Shown here in pieces: positions 54,325 through 62,436 of a DNA stretch of 64,000 bases. The stretch's first letter is position 1. Each line of letters opens with the position of its first letter. Location: positions 6,200,001-6,264,000 of the forward strand of contig NZ_CP140772.1 of assembly GCF_037893185.1 (NCBI RefSeq). The letters run 5' to 3'. This DNA is from Chitinophaga sp. 180180018-3. GTDB lineage: Bacteria; Bacteroidota; Bacteroidia; Chitinophagales; Chitinophagaceae. The notes beneath the pieces were generated by a model. It did not search any database, had not been told where the DNA came from, and was given only the letters and a program-made list of their open reading frames with translations. The position numbers were made by a program, and so were the translations under genes.

Positions 54325-55734
54325 CTAGATTTTTTGCGCCAGCAGAATGGCTTGTTTTAATGCGTTAAGTTTATTGTTCACTTCGTCCAGTTCCGAAGCA
54401 GCTACTGATTTGGCAACGATGCCTGCTCCTGCCTGATAATACAGCGTATTCATCTTGCTGAGTATGGAACGGATCATAATTGCATGATTGAAATCGCCAT
54501 TAAATCCTACCATCCCGATACAGCCTCCGTAAAAGCCCCTGGCAGTTGGTTCATACTGATCTATGATTTCCATGGCGCGGTATTTAGGCGCTCCGGAGAG
54601 CGTTCCGGCAGGGAAAGTAGCCGCCAGCAGCGAAAACGGGTTCAGTGCAGGATCTACCTTACCGGTTACTTCGCTCACGAGGTGGATCACATGCGAATAG
54701 AAATGTACCTGGCGGTAAGAAGCCACCTGTACTTCTGTTGCATTTCTGCTGAGGTCATTGCGGGCAAGGTCTACCAGCATTACATGTTCCGCATTCTCCT
54801 TTGGATCTGCCAGCAGTTGATCTGCCAGCATCTTATCCTGCTCCTCATCGCCCGTACGGCGGAAAGTACCTGCAATAGGATGTATGGTAGCTTTCCCGTT
54901 ACTGATTACCAGCTGCGCTTCAGGAGAAGAGCCCATTAATTTATAATCGCCGTAATCGAAGAAGAAAAGATAAGGAGAAGGGTTGATAGAGCGGAGCGCG
55001 CGGTATACATTGAATTCATCGCCGGAGAAGGATTGCTGGAAGGCCCGGGAGAGTACCACCTGGAAAACATCGCCCCGGAAGCAGTGTTGTTTGCCTTTCT
55101 CCACCATCTCCATATACTGCTCATTCGTCAAATTGCTTTTCTCGTCTCCGGTGGCGGTAAATGGATAGCTGGGCGAATCTTTATGCCGTATCAGCGATTC
55201 CAGGAGATCAAATTCGCTATCGAGGCCCTCTATCTGGTTTTCACAAAGGAAAAGCTCGTCTTTAAAGTGATTGATAACGATGACGTACTGATAATACCGG
55301 TAACGCATCAGCGGAATAGTATTACCGTTCTGCTTTTTCTTATTGAATTCGATGGTTTCAAAAAACTGTACCGAATCGAAGGTGCTGTATCCGAACAGGC
55401 CCTGTGCCTTTGCCACGGGGTGTTTGCCGCTGAAAGAAAAGCTGCCAAGGAACTTGCCCAATTCATCCAGTACCTGTTGTCTGTTCTTTAGTTCCTTTTT
55501 TTCCACCGGCAGGTTGGGATACTTGAATTCAAAATTGGAGGTGGAAGTAACTTCAATACCTGCAATAGGTTTCACACAGATATAGGAGTAACTGTTCTCG
55601 CTCCCCCGGGAGTCGCTGCCTTCAAGGAGTATAGATCCCGGGAATTTATCGCGCAGCCGCAGATAGATACCCACTGGCGTGAATATATCTGCCAGCATTT
55701 GTTTTGATCTTGTATTTACTTGGATGGTACGCAT
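54325..55734 (-). CDS. trpE: Anthranilate synthase component I
   Basis: 469 residues, chorismate-binding family. Feedback site near ILLEGSDSRGSENSYSYIC (TrpE usually has LLES), catalytic core with HPIAGTFRRTGDEEQDK, DLARNDL, FPAGTLSGAPKYRAMEII and the C-terminal YQAGAGIVAKS. Makes anthranilate from chorismate with TrpG. First trp gene, 39 bp after the attenuator hairpin. Confidence 0.95.
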   Translation of the reverse strand: MRTIQVNTRSKQMLADIFTPVGIYLRLRDKFPGSILLEGSDSRGSENSYSYICVKPIAGIEVTSTSNFEFKYPNLPVEKKELKNRQQVLDELGKFLGSFSFSGKHPVAKAQGLFGYSTFDSVQFFETIEFNKKKQNGNTIPLMRYRYYQYVIVINHFKDELFLCENQIEGLDSEFDLLESLIRHKDSPSYPFTATGDEKSNLTNEQYMEMVEKGKQHCFRGDVFQVVLSRAFQQSFSGDEFNVYRALRSINPSPYLFFFDYGDYKLMGSSPEAQLVISNGKATIHPIAGTFRRTGDEEQDKMLADQLLADPKENAEHVMLVDLARNDLSRNATEVQVASYRQVHFYSHVIHLVSEVTGKVDPALNPFSLLAATFPAGTLSGAPKYRAMEIIDQYEPTARGFYGGCIGMVGFNGDFNHAIMIRSILSKMNTLYYQAGAGIVAKSVAASELDEVNNKLNALKQAILLAQKI

Positions 55735-55773
55735 GATGTATTGGGTGAAAGGTTTGTTTTAAATGGACTGGCC

Positions 55774-55851
55774 CTAAAAGCCGGAAGGCCCGCTGTGTAA
55801 CAGCGAGCCTTCCAAATATATTTCGATAAGAAACATGGCACTGTAACACAG
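55774..55851 (-). promoter_or_regulatory. trp attenuator: terminator hairpin and competing antiterminator
   Basis: On the minus strand GGAAGGCTCGCTG (55813-55801) pairs with CAGCGGGCCTTCC (55795-55783) with one G-U and a 5-nt loop, followed by GGCTTTTAG. The segment CTGTGTTACAG (55851-55841), 1 nt past the trpL stop, can pair 10 of 11 bases with CTGTTACACAG (55803-55793) spanning the hairpin loop, giving the alternative antiterminator. The T-run is short (four), so termination may be partial. Confidence 0.75.
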
Positions 55852-55852
55852 A

Positions 55853-55906
55853 TCAGGAATTGATTCCGTGCCACCACCAATGTATATTTATGATAATGTT
55901 ATTCAT
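55853..55906 (-). CDS. trpL: trp leader peptide with three consecutive Trp codons
   Basis: 17 codons plus TGA: MNNIIINIHWWWHGINS. Three TGG codons in a row (55879-55871) lie seven codons before the stop, and the stop sits at the 5' edge of the antiterminator segment. A ribosome stalled at Trp codons would leave that segment free and prevent the terminator; one reaching the stop would mask it. This is the arrangement of classical trp attenuation. Confidence 0.85.
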   Translation of the reverse strand: MNNIIINIHWWWHGINS

Positions 55907-55914
55907 AGCGAAAG

Positions 55915-55946
55915 CAAAAATGGAACATTTTTCCAAAAAATGCAAA
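55915..55946 (-). promoter_or_regulatory. Probable internal promoter for trpL-trpE
   Basis: Minus strand TTTG (55946-55943), 20 bp, CATTTTTG (55922-55915): 7 of 8 bases at the -7 box and one base longer spacing than consensus. It lies in the 66 bp between the hisB stop and trpL and would start a separate trp transcript 10 bp or so before trpL. Confidence 0.5.
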
Positions 55947-55972
55947 CTTTTTTTTTAAAAACCCTGAAAGCA

Positions 55973-57109
55973 TTACAGCACCCCTTTCGTAGAAGGCAGC
56001 TGCATCCGCGCCGGGTTCCGTTTTACCGCCATTTTAATGGCTTTGGCAAACGCCTTGAAAATGGCTTCTATCTTATGATGTTCATTTTCACCTTCTGCCT
56101 TGATATTCAGGTTGGCTTTGGCGCCATCTGAGAAAGATTTGAAAAAATGATAGAACATCTCGGTAGGCATCTCGCCTATTTTCTCTCTTTTAAAATCAGC
56201 ATCCCATACCAGCCAGTTACGGCCACCAAAGTCGATAGCCACCTGTGCCAGGCAATCGTCCATCGGCAAACAGAAACCATATCTTTCAATTCCCCGTTTA
56301 TCGGCCAGTGCTTTTGCAAAGGCTTCTCCCAGGGCAATACCGGTATCTTCTATCGTATGATGCTCATCGATATGCAGGTCGCCTTTGGCGCTAATTTGCA
56401 GATCCATGGCACCGTGACGGGCAATCTGATCCAGCATGTGATCGAAGAATCCCAGGCCGGTGTGAATATCCGCCTTACCGGTTCCATCGAGGTTCAGCTG
56501 TATGCTGATATCTGTTTCGTTCGTTTTTCGTACGTGCGTTACTGTTCGTAAGCCCAGTTTCAGGAATTCGTAGATCCGGTTCCAGTCGGTAGTTTCCAGT
56601 GCTATTACCTGTTGCAGTGCTGCTGCATTATTGCTGACTTCCGTGTTGCCAAGGCCGGCGCCTTCGTTGAGCCAGATTGCTTTGGCGCCCAGGTTCTTTG
56701 CCAGTTCCACATCGGTAATACGATCGCCTATCACAAAGGAGTTAGCCAGGTCGTAGTCGCCGTTGAGGTATTTGGTAAGCATGCCCGTACGCGGTTTGCG
56801 GGTGGGGGCATTATCAGCCGGAAACGAGCGGTCAATAAACACTTCATCGAACTTCACCCCTTCGTTTTCGAATGCTTTGATGATCATATTCTGTGCCGGC
56901 CAGAAAGTATTTTCCGGGAACGAAGCTGTTCCCAGGCCGTCCTGGTTAGTAACCATCGCCAGCTCATAATCCAGCTCTGCGGCGATCCGCGCCATATTCA
57001 CAAATACTTTCGGATAAAACTCCACCTTCTCCAGGCTATCGATCTGGTAAGTAGGCGGCACTTCGCGGATCAGGGTACCATCGCGGTCTATAAAGAGTAC
57101 TCGTTTCAT
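55973..57109 (-). CDS. hisB: Bifunctional histidinol-phosphatase / imidazoleglycerol-phosphate dehydratase
   Basis: 378 residues. Residues 1-165: HAD-type phosphatase, [16 protein letters not shown] (Asp8, Asp10), [16 protein letters not shown] and [12 protein letters not shown]. Residues 185-378: IGP dehydratase with [34 protein letters not shown] and the second manganese site near [13 protein letters not shown]. Length is that of the E. coli-type fused HisB. ATG overlaps the hisC stop (ATGA). Confidence 0.95.
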   Translation of the reverse strand: MKRVLFIDRDGTLIREVPPTYQIDSLEKVEFYPKVFVNMARIAAELDYELAMVTNQDGLGTASFPENTFWPAQNMIIKAFENEGVKFDEVFIDRSFPADNAPTRKPRTGMLTKYLNGDYDLANSFVIGDRITDVELAKNLGAKAIWLNEGAGLGNTEVSNNAAALQQVIALETTDWNRIYEFLKLGLRTVTHVRKTNETDISIQLNLDGTGKADIHTGLGFFDHMLDQIARHGAMDLQISAKGDLHIDEHHTIEDTGIALGEAFAKALADKRGIERYGFCLPMDDCLAQVAIDFGGRNWLVWDADFKREKIGEMPTEMFYHFFKSFSDGAKANLNIKAEGENEHHKIEAIFKAFAKAIKMAVKRNPARMQLPSTKGVL

Positions 57110-58179
57110 GCAGAGACGGTTGTTGCAGTTTTCAGGTTAAAAGATTTCAGCACTTCCAGCAGCCGGAGGTTCTCTGCAGGTGTGCCAACAGTGATACGCA
57201 GGCAACCCAGGCAAAGCTCCACTTTAGAGCGGTCGCGCACTACGATGCCCTGTTCTACCAGATAGTTATAAATACCTTTGGCATCGGTGGTTTTAACAAG
57301 AATAAAACTGGCATCGCTCGGGTAAATGTGCAATACTTCCGGCAATTGTACCAGCCCTGCTGAAAGCAGATCTCGTTCTATCACAATTTCACGTATCCAC
57401 TCATTCACCTGGTTTACATTTTCCAGTGCCTGCAGCGCCAGCTCGTTGGTAGCCTGACTGATATTGTAAGGAGGCTTTACTTTGTTGAAAGTATTGATGA
57501 TATCTTCACTGGCGAATGCCATCCCTATCCGTAAACCGGCCAGTCCCCAGGCTTTCGACAATGTTTGTAACACCACGAGGTTAGGATATTCTGTCAGTTC
57601 CTGAATAAAGGTTTTTTGCCGGGAGAAGTTAATATACGCTTCATCTATCACCACGATCCCGTTGAAGTTGTTCAGCAACAGCTCAATATCTGTTCTGTTG
57701 ATATTGTTACCTGTAGGGTTGTTGGGAGAACAGATAAATATCAGCTTGGTATTTTCATCGATCGCCTGCTGCAGTGCCGGAATATCCAGCTGAAACTCTT
57801 CCGTGAGCGTTACCTTGCGGATGACCGCATCATTCACATGCGCGCTTACTTCGTACATGCCATAGGTAGGCGGACAAAGGATCACGTTATCCACACCAGG
57901 CCTTACGAATGAGCGGTATAATACATCGATCGCCTCATCACTACCGTGTCCGATAAAGATATTCTGTGGCGGTACGCCTTTGATATCGGCAATTTTGTAT
58001 TTCAATTGCCACTGCATAGGATCCGGGTAACGGTTATAGTTCACCGGCAGAGGAGAACCGAAGTTATTCTCATTCGCATCCATGAAAATAGATGCTTCCC
58101 CCTTGAATTCGTCTCTGGCCGTAGAATAAGGTACCAGTCGTTTTATATTTTCCCTTATGAGAGCATCGAGATTAAACAT
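57106..58179 (-). CDS. hisC: Histidinol-phosphate aminotransferase
   Basis: 357 residues from the ATG at 58179 ([19 protein letters not shown]), 12 bp after the hisD stop; a TTG directly at the stop is the alternative. PLP Lys is in [25 protein letters not shown] and VIDEAYINF are the other class II aminotransferase motifs. Confidence 0.95.
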   Translation of the reverse strand: MFNLDALIRENIKRLVPYSTARDEFKGEASIFMDANENNFGSPLPVNYNRYPDPMQWQLKYKIADIKGVPPQNIFIGHGSDEAIDVLYRSFVRPGVDNVILCPPTYGMYEVSAHVNDAVIRKVTLTEEFQLDIPALQQAIDENTKLIFICSPNNPTGNNINRTDIELLLNNFNGIVVIDEAYINFSRQKTFIQELTEYPNLVVLQTLSKAWGLAGLRIGMAFASEDIINTFNKVKPPYNISQATNELALQALENVNQVNEWIREIVIERDLLSAGLVQLPEVLHIYPSDASFILVKTTDAKGIYNYLVEQGIVVRDRSKVELCLGCLRITVGTPAENLRLLEVLKSFNLKTATTVSA

Positions 58180-58191
58180 ATAGCTGATCAA

Positions 58192-59472
58192 TTATTTGGT
58201 GAATGTATCCAGTTGTTGCAGTCGGACGCTGACGGCATTCTTGTGTGCATCCAGTCCTTCTGCTGCAGCCATGGCTTCAATAGTAGCGCCGATACGCTGC
58301 AACCCTTCCGGAGAAATCTGCTGAAAGGTAATCTTCTTTACGAAACTATCGAGCGACACGCCGCTATAAGCCCTGGCATAGCCGTTCGTGGGCAGGGTGT
58401 GATTGGTACCGGAGGCGTAATCGCCGGCGCTTTCCGGGGTATAGTTGCCCATGAAAACGGAGCCGGCATCAGTGACCCTGTCTGCCAGGTTTTCGGCGCC
58501 TGCACAGGCCAGTATCAGGTGTTCCGGTGCATAGGCGTTCAGCATGTCTATGGCAGTATCCATGTCTTTCACGAGGATCATGCGGCTGTTCTCCAAAGCA
58601 GCTGCAGCAATGCTTTTGCGGGGCAATTTTTCCAACTGGGCCTGCAATGCGTTGTTGACGTCGGCCAATACTTTTTCGCTGGTGGTTACCAGTACTACCT
58701 GGCTGTCGGGGCCATGCTCGGCCTGCGACAATAAATCGGCCGCCACAAAAGCCGGCACACAGCTGTCATCAGCCAGTATAGCCACTTCGGAAGGTCCGGC
58801 CGGCATATCAATGGCCACACCGCTTTTATTAACCAGCTGTTTGGCGCAGGTAACATACTGGTTACCGGGACCGAAGATTTTATATACCTGAGGTACGGTT
58901 TCCGTACCATAGGCCATTGCACCGATAGCCTGTACACCACCTATGGTGAATACCTTTTCGATACCTATGAGTTGTGCGGTATAAAGAATAGCAGGATGCA
59001 ACGATGGCGTGCATAGTACGATTTCTTTACAACCCGCTATCATGGCAGGTATACCCAGCATCAAAATGGTAGAAAACAACGGAGCAGAACCACCGGGAAT
59101 ATATAAACCCACTTTTTGTATGGCTACCGGTTTGCGCCAGCATTGCACACCAGGCATGGTTTCCACTATCTGTACCTTTTCCTGCTGGGAGCGGTGAAAG
59201 GTAGTAATATTGGCAGCAGCCTGCTGGATAGCTGCTTTCAGAGCGGGATCCAGCGTAGCTTCTGCCTGAGCAAATGCAGCTGGCTGTACCTGTAATTCGT
59301 TCAGTGTTACTTTATCAAATTCGGCAGTAAATCTTTTTACGGCCTGATCGCCACCTGTACGCACTGCTTCCAGTATATCACTTACTTTCTTCTCCAGCGT
59401 GGAGGTGTCCATCACAGGACGTTGCAGCAGCGTGGCCCAGGTACTTTTATCAGGATATCTTGTTGTTTGCAT
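58192..59472 (-). CDS. hisD: Histidinol dehydrogenase
   Basis: 426 residues. VGLYIPGGSAPLFSTI, AGPSEVAILADDSC and LLSQAEHGPDSQ (active-site Glu-His) and APEHL with the zinc-linked His near the C-terminus. Oxidises histidinol to histidine with two NAD. Confidence 0.95.
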   Translation of the reverse strand: MQTTRYPDKSTWATLLQRPVMDTSTLEKKVSDILEAVRTGGDQAVKRFTAEFDKVTLNELQVQPAAFAQAEATLDPALKAAIQQAAANITTFHRSQQEKVQIVETMPGVQCWRKPVAIQKVGLYIPGGSAPLFSTILMLGIPAMIAGCKEIVLCTPSLHPAILYTAQLIGIEKVFTIGGVQAIGAMAYGTETVPQVYKIFGPGNQYVTCAKQLVNKSGVAIDMPAGPSEVAILADDSCVPAFVAADLLSQAEHGPDSQVVLVTTSEKVLADVNNALQAQLEKLPRKSIAAAALENSRMILVKDMDTAIDMLNAYAPEHLILACAGAENLADRVTDAGSVFMGNYTPESAGDYASGTNHTLPTNGYARAYSGVSLDSFVKKITFQQISPEGLQRIGATIEAMAAAEGLDAHKNAVSVRLQQLDTFTK

Positions 59473-59489
59473 CGTTTAATCCTATTTTA

Positions 59490-60344
59490 TCAGATCACCA
59501 TTTTTTCTATCGGTACTACCAGGATACCCTGTGCACCTGCAGCTTTCAGGCTTTCAATAATATCCCAGAATTCATTTTCATTCAGTACAGAGTGTACAGA
59601 ACTCCAGCCTGCTTCAGCCAATGGTAATACGGTCGGACTTTTCATCCCCGGCAGCAACCCGATGATTTCATTCAGTTTATCATTCGGCGCGTTGAGCAGG
59701 ATATACTTGTTGTTCTTGGCTTTTCTTACCGCCTGGATGCGGAAAATAAGTTTATCGAGCAACAGCTGCTGTTCCGGCTTCAGCTGATGACAGGCTGCCA
59801 GCACGGCTTCTGACTTCAAAACTGTTTCCACTTCTCTGAGCCCGTTCATAAAAAGCGTGGATCCACTGCTCACCAGGTCGCAGATGGCATCTGCCAAACC
59901 TATGCCAGGTGCTATTTCCACCGATCCGCTGATCTCGTGGATCTCTGCCTGTATGTTATTACGTTTCAGGAAATCGTCTACAATCACCGGATAGCTGGTG
60001 GCAATCCTTTTTCCGGCAAGGTCTTTCACAGAGTTATACTCCACTGATTTTTCCACTGCCATGGAAAGACGGCATTTGCCGAAGCCCAGCTTCTGAACGA
60101 TATTCACCTGCTTTTGTTTCTCCAGCACCACATTTTCTCCTACAATGCCGATATCAGCTACACCATCTTCAATGTATTGCGGAATATCATCATCACGCAG
60201 GAAGAATACTTCCAGCGGGAAATTAGAGGCTTCTGTTTTCAGCTTGTTAACGCCGTTGTTGATGTCGATGCCGCATTCTTTCAGCAGTTTGATAGAATCT
60301 TCGTGCAGACGGCCTGATTTCTGGATTGCAATTTTCAGTTTCAT
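59490..60344 (-). CDS. hisG: ATP phosphoribosyltransferase, long form
   Basis: 284 residues; catalytic domains I-II with KIAIQKSGRLHEDS, DIGIVGENVVLE and the PRPP loop EISGSVEIAPGIGLADAICD, then a C-terminal PII-like regulatory domain (about 210-284) ending LVVPIEKMVI. The long form is a hexamer inhibited by histidine and needs no HisZ. First his gene, 6 bp after the T-tract of the attenuator. Confidence 0.95.
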   Translation of the reverse strand: MKLKIAIQKSGRLHEDSIKLLKECGIDINNGVNKLKTEASNFPLEVFFLRDDDIPQYIEDGVADIGIVGENVVLEKQKQVNIVQKLGFGKCRLSMAVEKSVEYNSVKDLAGKRIATSYPVIVDDFLKRNNIQAEIHEISGSVEIAPGIGLADAICDLVSSGSTLFMNGLREVETVLKSEAVLAACHQLKPEQQLLLDKLIFRIQAVRKAKNNKYILLNAPNDKLNEIIGLLPGMKSPTVLPLAEAGWSSVHSVLNENEFWDIIESLKAAGAQGILVVPIEKMVI

Positions 60345-60350
60345 CCTGGT

Positions 60351-60387
60351 AAAATAAAAAAGGGGCTCACCTCTGCGGTAAGCCCCT
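60351..60387 (-). terminator. his attenuator terminator
   Basis: On the minus strand AGGGGCTTACC (60387-60377), loop gcaga, GGTGAGCCCCT (60371-60361), then TTTTTATTTT up to 60351: an 11-bp stem with one G-U and a good U-tract, 6 bp before hisG. The GCGGTA at the end of hisL (60434-60429) is complementary to TACCGC inside the stem (60380-60375), a candidate antiterminator core. Confidence 0.85.
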
Positions 60388-60426
60388 GTTGATGATGTAA
60401 TATGTTATACACAATTCATCTCCTGC

Positions 60427-60480
60427 CTACCGCTGTGGTAAGATATGATGGTGATGATGTATGTGTGTGTTGCGAATCAT
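60427..60480 (-). CDS. hisL: his leader peptide with five consecutive His codons
   Basis: 17 codons plus TAG: MIRNTHIHHHHHILPQR, six His codons of which five are consecutive (60459-60445). It starts 12 bp after the promoter -7 box, so its own leader is only a few nucleotides. Followed by the terminator hairpin before hisG. Ribosome stalling at His codons is expected to control read-through into hisG and the rest of the operon. Confidence 0.88.
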   Translation of the reverse strand: MIRNTHIHHHHHILPQR

Positions 60481-60492
60481 AATTTTCGGGTA

Positions 60493-60522
60493 CAAAGGTA
60501 GTAAGTAAAATGATAAATCAAA
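60493..60522 (-). promoter_or_regulatory. Promoter of the his-trp operon
   Basis: Minus strand TTTG (60522-60519), 18 bp, TACCTTTG (60500-60493), i.e. the Bacteroidota consensus with a spacer one base short. The 321 bp between hisG and the S24 gene hold, in order, the his attenuator, hisL, this promoter and the divergent S24 promoter. Confidence 0.75.
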
Positions 60523-60601
60523 GTTTTTTTTGGAAATATTCAGCGGATTATATATAAGCACTTATATAACGAATATGAAATTCTTTCTCCTCTGCTTTCT
60601 T

Positions 60602-60647
60602 TTTGCAGCTAATTATTTTAGTTTTAATTTGCTAACAAATTTAGCAA
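60602..60647 (+). promoter_or_regulatory. Promoter and palindromic operator of the S24/SRAP operon
   Basis: TTTG (60602-60605), 18 bp, TTAATTTG (60624-60631) forms a promoter with 7 of 8 bases at -7. The palindrome TTGCTAA-N5-TTAGCAA (60629-60635, 60641-60647) overlaps the -7 box and the expected start of transcription, the place of a repressor operator. The regulator is unknown; autoregulation by the S24 protein is unlikely since that protein has no DNA-binding domain. Confidence 0.6.
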
Positions 60648-60665
60648 TTATAAAACGATAGTGAT

Positions 60666-61085
60666 ATGGAAGCACTGAAAATGAGCGATTTGAGTTTAAC
60701 CCTCCCTTTTTTTGATATTAACAATCCGGTAGGGTTTCCTGCCCCGGCTACTGATGGCCAGGAACAGGGAATAGATCTTTCCCGTGTACTTCAGCCACAT
60801 CCCGCCAGCAGCTTTGTTATCAGGGTTAAAGGAGATAGTATGGCGGAGGCCAGCATCCCCGATGGCTGCATGGCCGTGGTAGACAGGTCTCTCCGGCCTT
60901 CTACGGGCGATATTATAGTAGCGGAACTTAACGGGGAGTATGTAGTCAGACGGCTGGTAAAAGCCGGCCGGAACTGGGTATTACATGCGGAAAACACCTT
61001 TTATAAACCGGTGCTGATCACAGAGGACACTGATTTCCAGGTATGGGGGGTTGTTGTATCTGTTATTGTAGACATGCGTAAATGA
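60666..61085 (+). CDS. UmuD-like S24-family protein with altered catalytic residues
   Basis: 139 residues, the size and layout of UmuD: N-terminal arm with the cleavage region NPVGFPAPATD (UmuD has C/A-GFPSPA), Ser58 in VKGDSMAEASI, and the strand ELNGEYVVRRLVKAG where UmuD/LexA have VKKL/VKRL. Thus the nucleophile Ser is kept, but the general-base Lys is replaced by Arg95 and the scissile bond would be Val22-Gly23. Self-cleavage is doubtful. No umuC follows; instead an unknown gene and a SRAP gene do. Start at the second Met (MSDLSLTL) is possible. Confidence 0.82.
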   Translation: MEALKMSDLSLTLPFFDINNPVGFPAPATDGQEQGIDLSRVLQPHPASSFVIRVKGDSMAEASIPDGCMAVVDRSLRPSTGDIIVAELNGEYVVRRLVKAGRNWVLHAENTFYKPVLITEDTDFQVWGVVVSVIVDMRK

Positions 61086-61095
61086 GCAACAACAC

Positions 61096-61590
61096 ATGCA
61101 TAATCCTTTGGCATTATTAACACCAGCCCTGGTAACGGCTTTGCTGGACGACGGTTTCACGCTGTTTGTCCGCCAGAGTTATGAAGCCGCCAGAGAACCA
61201 GACGAACCAACTGTAAAAGAACTGTTCCTCATCACTCCTTATAGAAACATCGGAGAAGCCAATCAGCATTTTACGCATATACGATACGACCATCGGAAAT
61301 ATATTTATCAGACACACCATCAGGAAGAAGTCAGCAAGTTATATACTGCAGCCTCCCAGCCAACGGGTTATAAAGTATATGTGGCGTTGTTAAAAGAGCA
61401 GGAATGGACACCTCCCCTTTACATGGATCCTGCCGTAAGAATATACATCTCCCGCAAAACTTCCTGGCGTCCGAAACGCCCGGAAGAAGTAGGCGCCGAA
61501 TTGTTTCTGCGCTATGGTATACTAACCTTCCGGCTTACTTATGGAGATGAAGAAATAACAGTACCTTTATCTGAATTAGACAACGATTGA
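61096..61590 (+). CDS. Conserved-looking protein of unknown function between S24 and SRAP genes
   Basis: 164 residues, soluble, no signal peptide or membrane segment. The sequence has mixed alpha/beta character (LLTPALVTALLDDGFTLFVR, HFTHIRYDHRKYIYQTHH, GYKVYVALLKEQEW, LFLRYGILTFRLTYGDEE) and no motif I can assign. It is 10 bp after the UmuD-like gene and 8 bp before the SRAP gene, so it belongs to the same transcript and may take part in DNA damage response. Confidence 0.75.
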   Translation: MHNPLALLTPALVTALLDDGFTLFVRQSYEAAREPDEPTVKELFLITPYRNIGEANQHFTHIRYDHRKYIYQTHHQEEVSKLYTAASQPTGYKVYVALLKEQEWTPPLYMDPAVRIYISRKTSWRPKRPEEVGAELFLRYGILTFRLTYGDEEITVPLSELDND

Positions 61591-61598
61591 TTTAAACT

Positions 61599-62351
61599 AT
61601 GTGCTACGATATCGCCTTTACGTCTACCATTGAAAGCATCTTCAAATATATTCCTCTATTACAGGCAGCCGGGAACCTCGATATCCATTTCGATTCCACC
61701 TGGCATAAGATCGGCATGTCGTACCCGCAATGGCCGGTAATTACCAACCATAAAGGCTTACAGCTGGAGAAATATACCTGGGGACCTATTCCTAAAATAC
61801 TCGATACTATAGACAAAGTGAAGAAACAACGCCAGCTTTACCTGAATGCCCGCAGTGAAAAAGTGCTGGAACAAGGTACGATGTGGAATGCCATCCGGCA
61901 TCAACGCTGCCTGATACCTGCCACCGGCTTTTTCGAATACCGGCAGGTGCCTGGTTTGAAAAATAAAATACCCTATTATATCAAATCACGTCAACAGGAT
62001 GTTTTCTTTATGGCCGGGTTATGGGCGTTCTCCAATTCCTGGGATGTGGATAAACCCGATCGTATTCCAACATTCACCATACTTACCCGTAAAGCCAATG
62101 CAGTAATGGCGCAGATCCACAATGGTGGCGACAACGCAGGCCGCATGCCGCTGATGCTGCCGGACGACCTTGCACAGGAGTGGATAAAACCGGATATAAC
62201 TGATACGGATATACGTAGCATAGTGCAATACGAATTACCAGCTGCTCAACTGGAATACTGGACGGTGAATTCTGTCAGAAAAGTGAAACCCGACGATGCC
62301 ACGGTCATAGCTCAGGTAGCATATGAAGGAGTGCCACCGGTACTGGTATAA
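61599..62351 (+). CDS. SOS response-associated peptidase (SRAP, YedK/HMCES family)
   Basis: 250 residues. The catalytic Cys2 follows the initiator Met (MCYDIAF), Asn83 is in YLNARSEKV, Glu113 in PATGFFEYR and His174 in AQIHNGG. These are the residues that form the thiazolidine crosslink to abasic sites in ssDNA. The usual HNRMPVIL motif is interrupted here by six residues (GGDNAG between HN and RMP). Found with SOS genes in many bacteria, as with the S24 gene here. Confidence 0.92.
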   Translation: MCYDIAFTSTIESIFKYIPLLQAAGNLDIHFDSTWHKIGMSYPQWPVITNHKGLQLEKYTWGPIPKILDTIDKVKKQRQLYLNARSEKVLEQGTMWNAIRHQRCLIPATGFFEYRQVPGLKNKIPYYIKSRQQDVFFMAGLWAFSNSWDVDKPDRIPTFTILTRKANAVMAQIHNGGDNAGRMPLMLPDDLAQEWIKPDITDTDIRSIVQYELPAAQLEYWTVNSVRKVKPDDATVIAQVAYEGVPPVLV

Positions 62352-62360
62352 TGCACTTGT

Positions 62361-62401
62361 CCGTTACAGATAGTTTCTGCACAAAATCCTTCCTGTAACG
62401 G
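62361..62401. terminator. Hairpin after SRAP gene, 9-bp arms
   Basis: ccgttacag (62361-62369) and ctgtaacgg (62393-62401) are perfectly complementary with a 23-nt loop. No T-run follows, so it may be a processing or protection hairpin. A second perfect hairpin, cggaag-N5-cttccg (62420-62436), ends right at the next start codon. Confidence 0.45.
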
Positions 62402-62436
62402 AATATTATGTTTTCTTTGCGGAAGAAATACTTCCG

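Noticed and set aside
55646..55849. 67-codon minus-strand frame across the trp attenuator
   Set aside because: It overlaps trpE in another frame and crosses the terminator stem; the trpL peptide with tandem Trp codons explains the region better.
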